A stretch of 17,464 nt of DNA from Microcaldota archaeon (GTDB lineage Archaea; Micrarchaeota; Micrarchaeia; Anstonellales; Anstonellaceae). The stretch is taken from positions 1-17,464 of the forward strand of contig JAKAME010000029.1 in assembly GCA_021813025.1 (NCBI GenBank), written 5' to 3'. This document shows, piece after piece, positions 6,259 through 13,662 of the stretch (its first letter is position 1; every line of letters starts with the position of its first letter). The position numbers and the translations under genes are program-made. The notes under the pieces were generated by a model. It was not told the DNA's origin. It made no database searches and worked only from the letters and a program-made list of their open reading frames with translations.

Positions 6259-7863
6259 GTGGCTCAATCCTCCCTCCTCTCCCCAGCCGCCCCCGCGCCC
6301 CGCCTCTACCAAACCTCAATTTCCGATGCAGTGCTGAAGAACGGCTCCACTCTTGTGGTGCTGCCCACCGGCCTTGGAAAAACGCTGGTGGCTATTCTGG
6401 TGGCGGCCGCCAAACTGAACGAAGGCGGCCGCGTGCTTTTCCTTGCCCCAACTCGTCCTCTTGCCGCGCAGCATGAGAAAGTGTGCCGCGAATGGCTCAT
6501 GCTCAAACCTGAAGAAATTGTTTCAGTTTCCGGCCTCATCACGGCAGAAAAAAGAAAGCCGCTCTATCTTCCGCCAGTCCGCATGGTTATTTCTACACCC
6601 CAAACAATTGCCAACGACTTGGAGGCCGGCCGCCTGAATTTTGATTTCTCCCTGGTAATTTTCGACGAATGCCACCGCTCGGTTGGAAAGTATGCGTATA
6701 CGTTTGTAGCCATGGCCGCGAAAGAGCGCCATTCCCTTGTTCTGGGCCTCACCGCCTCTCCGGGCGGCGACAGGAAGAAAATCACCGGCATACTCAACGC
6801 ATTGGGCATTCAGCACGTGCAAATCAGGACTTCGGAGGATGCCGATGTCAAGCCCTACGTCAAGCCCCTTGAAATAGAGTGGATTAGGGTGGAACTGACT
6901 CCTGCCTTGCTGGAAGCCAAAGAAGTCCTGACCGAGCTGATTAAGGCCCAATTCGAGACGCTGAGGAAAATGGGCTTTGCGGGCGCATACCAGTCTAAAA
7001 AATCGCTTTCCGAAATGCGGATGCGCATCCTCAATTCAAACTCCTCTTTGCGCTTCTCCGCCCTCTCGCACCACGCCACCCTCTTCTCCCTTGTGCATGT
7101 GCAGGAGCTTCTCGAAACTCAGGGGGTGGAGGCTGTGCAGCGCTTCGTGCAGCGCGTGCGCGAGCGCGAACCATCCAAAGCGCAGGTGCGCCTGCTTCAC
7201 AATCCAACATTCATGGCCATGGTGGAGAAATTGAAAGGTGCGGCAGAGCATCCGAAGCTTGAGAAACTGGTGGAATTGGCCAAGAGCCGGCCGGCAGGGG
7301 AGAAATCCATTGTGTTTTGCCAGTACCGGGACCAAGTTGCCGTGCTTGTCCACGCCCTCACTTCCGCCGGCCTGCGCGCCAAATCATTCATGGGCAAGAA
7401 GGAGGGCGTTACCGCCAAAGACCAGCAGAAAACGCTGGCCGACTTCCGGATAGGGCTCTTCGACATTCTGGTGGCCACCTCTATTGGCGAAGAAGGGCTT
7501 GACATCCCTTCAGTTGACAACGTGATTTTCTACGAGCCGGTGGCTTCTGAAATAAGGCACATACAGAGGCGCGGGCGCGCCGGGCGCGCCAAGCTGGGCA
7601 GGATGTTCGGCCTGATGACAGCCAACACGCGGGACCAGGTCTTCTTCTGGTCGTCGAGAAGAAAGGAGGAGAAGATGAAGAAAATCGTGGGGGGGCTGGC
7701 TTCTGTTTCACCAACTGATTTCAAGTCTGTGCTGAATGCGAGAGGCAGGATGAAAGGAATGAAAAAAGAGGAAGGGAAAGAGGAGAAGCCGGGAGAGAAA
7801 AAAGAGGAAGCGAAGCCCTCCGCTCCCCGCAAATCCGGCCAGAACAAGCTGACCGACTTTTAG
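6259..7863 (+). CDS. hef: Hef-type (FANCM/MPH1-like) SF2 helicase without nuclease domain
   Basis: The helicase half of archaeal Hef, which remodels branched DNA at stalled replication forks. The 534 residues contain L-P-T-G-L-G-K-T (motif I, 35-42), A-P-T-R-P-L (63-68), D-E-C-H (motif II, 136-139), T-A-S-P-G (motif III, 165-169), a helical insertion between the RecA domains (about 205-330, typical of Hef/FANCM/Mfd-type binding of branched DNA), I-V-F-C-Q-Y (351-356), G-E-E-G-L-D-I-P (410-417) and Q-R-R-G-R-A-G-R (motif VI, 436-443). After residue 470 only a Lys/Glu-rich tail remains, so the XPF-like nuclease and HhH domains of euryarchaeal Hef are missing. The last seven residues, Q-N-K-L-T-D-F, resemble a PCNA-interacting (PIP) peptide. 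The GTG start has a TATA-like box about 25 bp upstream. The stop overlaps that of convergent msrA. Confidence 0.9.
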   Translation: MAQSSLLSPAAPAPRLYQTSISDAVLKNGSTLVVLPTGLGKTLVAILVAAAKLNEGGRVLFLAPTRPLAAQHEKVCREWLMLKPEEIVSVSGLITAEKRKPLYLPPVRMVISTPQTIANDLEAGRLNFDFSLVIFDECHRSVGKYAYTFVAMAAKERHSLVLGLTASPGGDRKKITGILNALGIQHVQIRTSEDADVKPYVKPLEIEWIRVELTPALLEAKEVLTELIKAQFETLRKMGFAGAYQSKKSLSEMRMRILNSNSSLRFSALSHHATLFSLVHVQELLETQGVEAVQRFVQRVREREPSKAQVRLLHNPTFMAMVEKLKGAAEHPKLEKLVELAKSRPAGEKSIVFCQYRDQVAVLVHALTSAGLRAKSFMGKKEGVTAKDQQKTLADFRIGLFDILVATSIGEEGLDIPSVDNVIFYEPVASEIRHIQRRGRAGRAKLGRMFGLMTANTRDQVFFWSSRRKEEKMKKIVGGLASVSPTDFKSVLNARGRMKGMKKEEGKEEKPGEKKEEAKPSAPRKSGQNKLTDF

Positions 7864-8333
7864 ATTTCGCACGCTATGTCGTGCGTTTTGTAGTATTTCT
7901 GGTGGTAATCCTCGGCCACCCAGAAAGTGGAGAGCGGCTCCAATTTCGTGGCTATGGGCCGGGGAAAGCGCTTGGAGGCCGTCAATTTTGCCATCATCTC
8001 CTGCGCCTCTTTCTTCTCCTTCTCATTTGCATAGAAAATGGCGCTTCTGTAATTGTCGCCAACGTCCGGCCCCTGCCGATTCACCTGCGTGGGGTCGTGG
8101 ATGGCGAAGAAACGGGCTAGCAGTTTTGCATAGCTAATCTTTTTCGGGTCATACTCCACTTCCACTGCCTCGGCATGCCCAGTCGTGTGCGAGCACACCT
8201 GCTCATAGGTGGGATGAGCCGCCCTGCCTCCGCAATACCCGACTTTCGTGCCAGCCACGCCGGGCGTCTTGTCGAATGCCGCCTGCACGCCCCAGAAGCA
8301 GCCGGCGGCGAAGACGGCCTTTTTGGTTTTCAT
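7860..8333 (-). CDS. msrA: Peptide methionine-S-sulfoxide reductase MsrA
   Basis: MsrA reduces the S epimer of methionine sulfoxide in proteins and free methionine, a cytoplasmic repair of oxidative damage. The 157 residues cover the full domain. The catalytic cysteine is Cys12 in G-C-F-W-G (11-15). Family motifs G-Y-C-G-G (32-36), P-T-Y-E-Q-V-C (41-47), T-G-H-A-E-A-V (51-57), F-x-x-H-D-P-T (76-82) and D-Y-H-Q-K-Y (142-147) are all visible. Cys34, Cys47 and Cys155 are candidates for resolving cysteines, Cys155 because C-terminal cysteines often act in this way. The ATG lies one nucleotide beyond the 3' end of tRNA-Gly on the same strand, so no room exists for its own promoter or leader. The stop codon overlaps that of the Hef-like helicase (7860-7863). 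Confidence 0.96.
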   Translation of the reverse strand: MKTKKAVFAAGCFWGVQAAFDKTPGVAGTKVGYCGGRAAHPTYEQVCSHTTGHAEAVEVEYDPKKISYAKLLARFFAIHDPTQVNRQGPDVGDNYRSAIFYANEKEKKEAQEMMAKLTASKRFPRPIATKLEPLSTFWVAEDYHQKYYKTHDIACEI

Positions 8334-8334
8334 A

Positions 8335-8408
8335 TGCGTCCGCCGGGATTTGAACCCGGATTACTAGCTTGGAAGGCTAGAGTCCGAACCAGGTTGAACG
8401 ACAGACGC
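8335..8408 (-). tRNA. tRNA-Gly (anticodon TCC)
   Basis: Read on the minus strand, this folds as a complete cloverleaf. The acceptor stem is GCGTCTG with CGGACGC, followed by discriminator A. The D stem is GTTC/GGAC. The anticodon stem is CTAGC/GCTAG around the loop CTTCCAA, giving anticodon TCC for Gly (GGA). The T arm is CCGGG-TTCAAAT-CCCGG. No intron is present and CCA is not encoded. Only one base separates the discriminator from the msrA ATG. A TATA-like element lies about 28 bp upstream of the 5' end. Confidence 0.95.
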
Positions 8409-8432
8409 GTATCCCTTCTTTCACAGCCGCCC

Positions 8433-8440
8433 TTTTTATT
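8433..8440 (-). promoter_or_regulatory. TATA-like box of tRNA-Gly, overlapping the end of rlmH
   Basis: On the minus strand the sequence is AATAAAAA, overlapping the rlmH TAA stop (8436-8438). Its centre is about 28 bp from the mature tRNA 5' end at 8408, so initiation close to the tRNA start is plausible. It would also drive msrA. Confidence 0.55.
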
Positions 8441-8864
8441 TCTGATACGCCCTCCCCGAATTGGCCAGCATGGCTCTATAGAGCTGCTCCAGCAAAAACA
8501 GCCTGCACATCTCGTGCGTGAAAGTCATTTTGGAGAGCGAAATGCACCCGCACTTTTTCTTCAGCCCGGCTGTTGTCCCATAAGGCCCTCCAATGATGAA
8601 TGTGAGCTGCGCCGCCGGGTCATTGGACAGGAGTTTGGCGAATTCAATCGAATCAAGCTCGGCCCCCTTTTCATCCAGAAGAAATGCATTCGGTCCGAGA
8701 TATTTCTCAAGCCTTTTTTCCTCTTTTTCCATTCCCTCGTCTTTCAGTTCGATGACTTCGAGCGAGCAGTATGGCTTCAGCCTTTTCTCATACTCGGCCA
8801 TGCCGGCGCGAAGGTATCCCTCCTTCACCCTGCCAACGGCCACCAGCCTGATTTTGCGGGGCAT
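8436..8864 (-). CDS. rlmH: RlmH/YbeA-like SPOUT rRNA methyltransferase
   Basis: A 142-residue SPOUT-fold protein of the RlmH family. Bacterial RlmH methylates N3 of pseudouridine 1915 in 23S rRNA on assembled 70S ribosomes. Seen here are the N-terminal strand K-I-R-L-V-A-V-G (4-11), E-Y-x-K-R-L (24-29), F-L-L-D-E-K-G (61-67), the SAM-binding knot F-I-I-G-G-P-Y-G (89-96) and L-L-E-Q-L-Y-R-A (124-131). Two differences from the bacterial consensus are noted: G-G-P-Y replaces G-G-P-E, and the C-terminus is R-A-Y-Q-K where bacteria usually have Y-H-R/K. The ATG at 8864 lies 4 nt after the ATPase stop, so the two are probably translated from one mRNA. The longer upstream frame overlaps the ATPase and is unconserved. 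Activity on archaeal rRNA is inferred. Confidence 0.9.
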   Translation of the reverse strand: MPRKIRLVAVGRVKEGYLRAGMAEYEKRLKPYCSLEVIELKDEGMEKEEKRLEKYLGPNAFLLDEKGAELDSIEFAKLLSNDPAAQLTFIIGGPYGTTAGLKKKCGCISLSKMTFTHEMCRLFLLEQLYRAMLANSGRAYQK

Positions 8865-8868
8865 TCTC

Positions 8869-11637
8869 TCAGTACTCCGTGAGGCTTGGCATGAGGCGCT
8901 TGACGCCCTCCTCCTTGAGCAGCATGAGCGCGCCCGCCAGCGCGACAAAGCCCCAATCCGTCCAGCCGAGCGGAGCGGTGCTGAACATGGTCTGCAGCGA
9001 GGGCGTGTAGATGATTGCCAGCTGCAGGGCAAGCGACACAAGCACGGCCAGCAGCAGCCAGCGGTTGCCGTTCATATTGTGCCAGGCGCTAAGGTGCGAG
9101 GAGCGGCAGTTGAAGGCATTGACCAGCTGCAGGGCCACAAAGACCGTGAAGGCCATGGTCACTGCCTTGGCCTTCATGGCCGCTTCAGGGGAGCCTGCGT
9201 AATATGCGAACACCATGAGGGTGAATAGAAACATCACCGCGCCAGACGAGCCCACGGCCGTGAGGAAGTTGCTGCTCATGAAAGGCGCGCTCTTTGCGCG
9301 CGGAGGCCGGCTCATGGCGTCAGGCCGTCCCGGCTCCATGCCGAGCGCCAGCGCAGGCGGGCCGTCCATTATGATGTTAATCCACAGAATCTGCAGCGGC
9401 AGGAGCGGCAGGCCGAAGCCCGTGAGGGGAGTGATGAACATCAGCGAGAGGGCGGCCACGTTGGTGGTGAACTGGAAGCGCACGAACGCGCGTATGTTCT
9501 CATAAATAGAGCGCCCGGTTTCGGCTGCGCGCACAAGGCTTGAGAAATTGTTGTCCGTGAGCACCAGGTCGGCCGCGCCGCGCGCCACGTCGGTGCCCCC
9601 CACCCCCATGGCCACGCCTATGTCCGCAGTCTTGATGGAGGGCGCGTCGTTCACCCCGTCCCCGGTGACCGCCACCACCTCGCCGCCCTTTTGCAGGGCG
9701 CGCACTATGCGGAACTTGTGCTCTGGAGTGGCGCGCGAGAGGACCGCGAGCCCGCCCAGCCGCCCTGCCAGGGCGCCATCGTCCAGCTTGTCCAGCTCCT
9801 CGCCGCTCATCACAGTCTGCCCGCCGGCCAAAATTCCGATTTGGCGCGCCACAACTTCGGCGGTGGCGGGCGAGTCTCCGGTGAGCATAATCACCCGAAT
9901 GCCTGCAAGCCTGCACAGGCGCAGCGCCTCGCCCACTTCAGGCCTTGGCGGGTCCATCATGCCCACAAGGCCGGTCCAGGTCAAATCATGCTCGATTGAG
10001 GAATCTATCCTCCTGTCCTTGATGCCGCCCTTCACTTCCCGCTCTGCCAGAGCAAGCGTGCGCAGGGCCTGATGCGAGTATGAATGGATGAGGGCATGAA
10101 GCTTGGCGCGCATGGCGGGCGTGAGCGCCTTCTCGCCCTGCGCCGTCCGCATGCGGGTGCAGCGCTCCAGTATGCGCTCAGGCGCCCCCTTTACATAGGC
10201 AATGTTGCGCCTGCCTTGCGCGCGCACCTCTGTCATCATCTTGCGGTGGTAATCGAAAGCCACCTCTGCCAGCTTCGGGCTTGCGTTGCGCATCCCTTCC
10301 GCATCCATTCCGGCCTTTGATGCGGCTATCAGCAGCGCCCCCTCAGTGGGGTCCCCGCGCAGGCCTGCCAGCGAGCCGTCAGCCTCCATAAGCAGGCCTG
10401 CCTCGTTGCACAGCACGCCAATGGAGAGCGCTTCCTGCATCCGCGCGCGCTCGTCCGGCGCAATCGGCATCCCGTCAGCGCGCTTCACGCCTGCCTCCAA
10501 ATCATATGGCCCTCCCCCGAACGCGTATTCCTCGCCACAGAGGTTTGCCCGCAGAACAGTCATCTTGTTGGCGGTAAGCGTGCCGGTCTTGTCGGTGCAA
10601 ATCACCGACGCGCAGCCCAGAGTCTCCACCGCCTGCAGCTTTCGCACCAGCGCCTTTTGGGCAGCCATGCGCTGCACGCCCAGTCCGAGCGTGATGGCCA
10701 GCACGGTGGGCAGGCCTTCGGGAATGGCGGCCACTGCCAAGGAAACCGAGGTGAGCAGAAGCTCGTCCCACGAATACTTGGCCTGCCACATTCCGAGGAG
10801 GAAGAAGATTATGCACAGCAAAATGGCCGCCTGCCCTATGCGCGAGCCAAGCTCGCCCAAAGATTTCTGCAATGGCGTCTGCTCGTTCTGCACGCCGGCA
10901 AGGCTTTGCGCAATCCGCCCGAACTCGGCCTCAAGCCCTGTTGCGAACACAACCGCCCTGCCCGAGCCTCGCACCACCTGCGTGCCTGCATACACCACGC
11001 AGGAGCGCTCGCTCAGGGGGGTGTCAGGCGCGCACACGTCAGCATGCTTGTCTATCGGCATGGATTCTCCGGTGAGGGTGGACTGGTCAAGGCGCAGCGA
11101 CGAGCCGGCCAGCAGGCGCGCATCTGCCGGCACCATGTCTCCCTCAGACAGGATGAGGATGTCGCCCGGCACCAGCTCGCGCGCCCCAATCTCCATCTCC
11201 CGCCCGTCGCGCAGGCAGCGCGCGCAGGGGGCGGCAAGCTTTTGCAATGCCCCCAGCGCGGCCTCAGCCTTGTATTCCTGCGCGAATCCGAAAAGCACCG
11301 ACAGGCCGGCGGCCAGCAGTATGCCGGCAGCATCCAGCGTATGGCCCACCACTGCAGCCACTCCTGCCGACACTATGAGCAGCAGGATGAGGGGGTTGGA
11401 AATCTGGCGCTTGAGGATGTCAAGGCTGCTGTTCTTCTGCTCCAGGCTCCAGGCATTGGGCCCGAAGCGCTCCAGCGCCGCCTGCACCTGCGGCGTGCTT
11501 AATCCTGTTTTGGCATTGCTGCCGAAGCGCTCGAGCAGCTCTGCTTCCGGAATAGAATGGGCCGGGGGCATTCCCTGCCCTTCCTCAGCCTGCCGCCAGC
11601 CAGCCCGGCCTTCTCCCTGCCACTCTCTCTCCTTCAT
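8869..11637 (-). CDS. P-type Ca2+ ATPase of the SPCA/PMR1-like P2A group
   Basis: A membrane ATPase of 922 residues that exports divalent cations. The family landmarks are present: actuator loop T-G-E-S (189-192), M4 ion site P-E-G-L-P (306-310), phosphorylation motif D-K-T-G-T-L-T (Asp349), nucleotide-binding K-G-A-P-E (483-487), T-G-D (586-588), T-G-D-G-V-N-D-A-P (658-666) and about ten membrane helices. M5 has T-T-N-V-A-A-L. M6 has W-I-N-I-I-M-D-G-P-P (752-761), the yeast PMR1/SPCA pattern with Met where SERCA has Thr. The residue matching the PMR1 Gln needed for Mn2+ is Leu here, which favours Ca2+ (inference). The ATG at 11637 lies about 24 bp from a TATA-like element. ATG at 11571 (M-P-P-A-H-S) is an alternative start. 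rlmH follows after 4 nt. Confidence 0.94.
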   Translation of the reverse strand: MKEREWQGEGRAGWRQAEEGQGMPPAHSIPEAELLERFGSNAKTGLSTPQVQAALERFGPNAWSLEQKNSSLDILKRQISNPLILLLIVSAGVAAVVGHTLDAAGILLAAGLSVLFGFAQEYKAEAALGALQKLAAPCARCLRDGREMEIGARELVPGDILILSEGDMVPADARLLAGSSLRLDQSTLTGESMPIDKHADVCAPDTPLSERSCVVYAGTQVVRGSGRAVVFATGLEAEFGRIAQSLAGVQNEQTPLQKSLGELGSRIGQAAILLCIIFFLLGMWQAKYSWDELLLTSVSLAVAAIPEGLPTVLAITLGLGVQRMAAQKALVRKLQAVETLGCASVICTDKTGTLTANKMTVLRANLCGEEYAFGGGPYDLEAGVKRADGMPIAPDERARMQEALSIGVLCNEAGLLMEADGSLAGLRGDPTEGALLIAASKAGMDAEGMRNASPKLAEVAFDYHRKMMTEVRAQGRRNIAYVKGAPERILERCTRMRTAQGEKALTPAMRAKLHALIHSYSHQALRTLALAEREVKGGIKDRRIDSSIEHDLTWTGLVGMMDPPRPEVGEALRLCRLAGIRVIMLTGDSPATAEVVARQIGILAGGQTVMSGEELDKLDDGALAGRLGGLAVLSRATPEHKFRIVRALQKGGEVVAVTGDGVNDAPSIKTADIGVAMGVGGTDVARGAADLVLTDNNFSSLVRAAETGRSIYENIRAFVRFQFTTNVAALSLMFITPLTGFGLPLLPLQILWINIIMDGPPALALGMEPGRPDAMSRPPRAKSAPFMSSNFLTAVGSSGAVMFLFTLMVFAYYAGSPEAAMKAKAVTMAFTVFVALQLVNAFNCRSSHLSAWHNMNGNRWLLLAVLVSLALQLAIIYTPSLQTMFSTAPLGWTDWGFVALAGALMLLKEEGVKRLMPSLTEY

Positions 11638-11656
11638 GTTCGAGCCTCGAAGCCTC

Positions 11657-11665
11657 TTTATTTAA
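11657..11665. promoter_or_regulatory. Shared TATA-like element between the Ca2+ ATPase and HD-domain genes
   Basis: TTTATTTAA reads TTAAATAAA on the other strand. It is the only AT-rich block in the 51-bp spacer. Its centre is about 24 bp from the ATPase ATG (11637) and 28 bp from the HD gene ATG (11689), so both mRNAs could start at or next to their start codons. Confidence 0.6.
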
Positions 11666-11688
11666 GGTTAGGCTTCCAGCCAATTTTC

Positions 11689-12549
11689 ATGTTTGACGAA
11701 GGCCTGCATCCCCTCGGCGCGCAGAAGCGCCCCCCTCTTCACCAGCAGCTGCGCCTTGCCTGCGCCGGCTATCCAAAGGCATGGGGCTTGGCGCAGGAGC
11801 TTATTGCAGACCCCCTCTACACCACCATGATGGAAACAGCCAACGCGCTGGCGGTCAACCGCATGGGCTACTCCGACCACGGGCGCACGCACGCCCTTGT
11901 GGTGGCTGCCAACGCAATGGCGATTTTCCAGGCAGGCCTCGCGCTTGGCTGGGAGCCGACGTTTGGAACAAAAGAAACGAGAATGCGGGCCGCCTCCAGC
12001 CGGGGAGCCAGGCCGCCTTCTTCTTATCCCGATTCTGCAGTCATTGTCCTCTTGGGCTCCCTGCTGCACGACTGCGGCAACGCAATCGTGCGCGAGCGGC
12101 ACTGGGAGCAGAGCGTTGCGCTGGCGCAGCCGATATTGGGGCGCCTCCTCTCCCGCGCCTATCGCTCTCCGTTGCGCGAGAAAATGATTCTCAACATCCT
12201 AGAAGTAATCCACTCCCACGACTCTGCAGTGCCTGCCTATTCGCTGGAAGGCTCCATAGTGAAGCTGGCAGATGCGATGGACTGCGAGGGGGGCCGCTCC
12301 CGCCTGCCTCCGGCAATGCAAAATCCTGACCAGCGCTATGGGGCCTCCTCGCAGGCAGTCGATTTCGTGCATCTTGGCCCCATCGCGCCAGGCTCCCCTC
12401 TTCCAATCTGGGTTGAGCTGAATGACAAGGCCGGCCTTTTCCAGCTGGAGGGCATCATGGCCCCGCGCCTTGATTCCGGCGTGCTGCAAAAACAGGTGGT
12501 GCTCGAGGCTTTCATTGAGGGAAAGAAGGTGTGGAGCCATCCGAAATAG
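11689..12549 (+). CDS. HD-domain metal-dependent phosphohydrolase
   Basis: A soluble protein of 286 residues with the full HD superfamily signature: S-D-H-G-R-T-H (His64/His68), L-L-H-D-C-G-N (His127-Asp128), I-H-S-H-D (His175/His177) and K-L-A-D-A-M-D (Asp195). These residues would bind one or two metal ions to hydrolyse phosphate mono- or diesters. The substrate is not deducible. Stretch 90-115 is poorly conserved-looking and rich in Arg, Ser and Pro. After about residue 205 a C-terminal mixed domain follows (V-D-F-V-H-L-G, then P-I-W-V-E-L-N-D-K-A-G-L-F-Q-L-E), which may regulate or dimerise. The ATG at 11689 has a TATA-like element 28 bp upstream, suggesting a leaderless mRNA. The stop lies 22 bp from that of convergent ftsZ. 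Confidence 0.87.
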   Translation: MFDEGLHPLGAQKRPPLHQQLRLACAGYPKAWGLAQELIADPLYTTMMETANALAVNRMGYSDHGRTHALVVAANAMAIFQAGLALGWEPTFGTKETRMRAASSRGARPPSSYPDSAVIVLLGSLLHDCGNAIVRERHWEQSVALAQPILGRLLSRAYRSPLREKMILNILEVIHSHDSAVPAYSLEGSIVKLADAMDCEGGRSRLPPAMQNPDQRYGASSQAVDFVHLGPIAPGSPLPIWVELNDKAGLFQLEGIMAPRLDSGVLQKQVVLEAFIEGKKVWSHPK

Positions 12550-12571
12550 ATTTTCGGCCCGGCCTTTCTTT

Positions 12572-13549
12572 TCACTCCTTCTTCATGTCCGCGCTGGGGT
12601 CAAGCAACAGGGGTGATGGAATCCCCATGAAAATCACGAACGCCTCCAGCCTTTTCTCGAAAGCAGGGTCAATGCGCGAGCCCCACACCACGTTGCAGTC
12701 GTCCCCAAGCCTCTGCGTGAGCCTCTCGCCGACAAGATTCGCATCCCCCAAGTTGAAGTCAGGCCCGCCTGTGAGGTGCATAAGCGCGCCTGATGCCTGC
12801 GAATAATCCACGTCCATGAGCGGGTTTTCCAGCACGTTGGGCACGATGTCCTCGCAGCGCGCATAGCCCGACGCGTCTCCAAGCGCAATCATGCCCAAGC
12901 CTCCGCCCTCAGTCAGCGTCTTGAGGTCTGCGAAATCAAGGTTCATGAGCGAAGGCTCCAGAATGGTGCGCGAAATTCCCGACACCGCCTTGGCCACCAC
13001 TTCGTCTGCCAGCGCGAATGCCTTCTCAATCTGCATGTTTGGAACCCACTCATACAGCTTGTCGTTCTGGATTACCACAAGACAATCGCAGCATTCGGCC
13101 AAGCGGGCCGTGCCCTCGCGCGCCTTCTTCACCCTCACGCGCTCAAGGGCGAAGGGGAAGCTCACCATCCCAATCACAAGCGCGCCATGGTCGCGCGCCA
13201 TCTGCGCCACCACAGGCGCCGAGCCTGTGCCTGTGCCTCCGCCCATGCCTGCAGTCAGGAAAACAAGGTCAGCATCCCTGATGAACGGGTCAATGGACTT
13301 GCGGCTGGCCAGCGCGGCCTTCTCGCCGATTTTGGGGTCTCCCCCCGCCCCAAGCCCTTTTGTGAGGGTGGGGCCGATGAGCACCCGCTCCACATTCTTG
13401 GAGAGGGTGTTGAGGTGCTTTTTGTCAGTGTTCAGAGCGACAAGGCGGATGCCTCTCGCGCCCAAGTGGGCGAGGCGGTTGACCGTGTTGCAGCCCGCGC
13501 CTCCGCTGCCGACCAACACGATGTTGAGCGCGCCTTCCTCCGACGCCAT
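12572..13549 (-). CDS. ftsZ: Cell division GTPase FtsZ
   Basis: The tubulin-like GTPase that forms the cytokinetic ring. From the ATG at 13549 it is 325 residues. Visible motifs are the T1 loop G-S-G-G-A-G-C-N (14-21), N-T-D (40-42), T-K-G-L-G-A-G-G-D-P (63-72), the tubulin signature G-G-G-T-G-T-G-S (103-110), and the T7 catalytic loop N-L-D-F-A-D (203-208), whose acidic residues complete the active site of the next subunit. The C-terminal domain is complete, but the disordered linker and tail are very short (about 15 residues after V-I-F-M-G-I-P), leaving only a small peptide (D-P-S-A-D-M-K-K-E) for partner binding. The family is FtsZ rather than CetZ; FtsZ1 and FtsZ2 cannot be separated by eye. 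It is divergent from the SRP RNA gene and convergent with the HD gene. Confidence 0.97.
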   Translation of the reverse strand: MASEEGALNIVLVGSGGAGCNTVNRLAHLGARGIRLVALNTDKKHLNTLSKNVERVLIGPTLTKGLGAGGDPKIGEKAALASRKSIDPFIRDADLVFLTAGMGGGTGTGSAPVVAQMARDHGALVIGMVSFPFALERVRVKKAREGTARLAECCDCLVVIQNDKLYEWVPNMQIEKAFALADEVVAKAVSGISRTILEPSLMNLDFADLKTLTEGGGLGMIALGDASGYARCEDIVPNVLENPLMDVDYSQASGALMHLTGGPDFNLGDANLVGERLTQRLGDDCNVVWGSRIDPAFEKRLEAFVIFMGIPSPLLLDPSADMKKE

Positions 13550-13591
13550 AATCCCACCCTTTATCGAATGGCCGCGATTGGCGATTTGAAG

Positions 13592-13599
13592 TATAAAAG
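13592..13599 (-). promoter_or_regulatory. TATA box of ftsZ
   Basis: The minus strand reads CTTTTATA, centred about 46 bp upstream of the ftsZ ATG. This predicts a leader of roughly 20 nt. The leader holds GGGTGGGATT just before the ATG, which could act as a weak Shine-Dalgarno site. Confidence 0.55.
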
Positions 13600-13622
13600 C
13601 TGATTGGCCAGCCAAAGGCGCG

Positions 13623-13655
13623 GGGATAAAGGCGGCAGGCGGCTGGGATAAAGGC
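13623..13655 (+). repeat. Direct repeat of an 11-bp motif in the ftsZ/SRP RNA spacer
   Basis: GGGATAAAGGC occurs at 13623-13633 and again at 13645-13655, a 22-bp period of about two helical turns. A related GATAAAGG lies inverted at 13558-13565, in the ftsZ leader. The arrangement resembles tandem binding sites for a regulator. Confidence 0.5.
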
Positions 13656-13662
13656 TGTTTGG

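Noticed and set aside
10286..11665. 459-codon open frame on the plus strand opposite the Ca2+ ATPase
   Set aside because: It lies wholly antisense to a gene with every P-type ATPase motif. Its Ser/Arg/Pro-rich, low-complexity translation is typical of a GC-rich shadow frame.
13623..13655. CRISPR-like array in the ftsZ upstream spacer
   Set aside because: Only two copies of an 11-bp motif with an 11-bp gap; far too short and too few for a CRISPR array.
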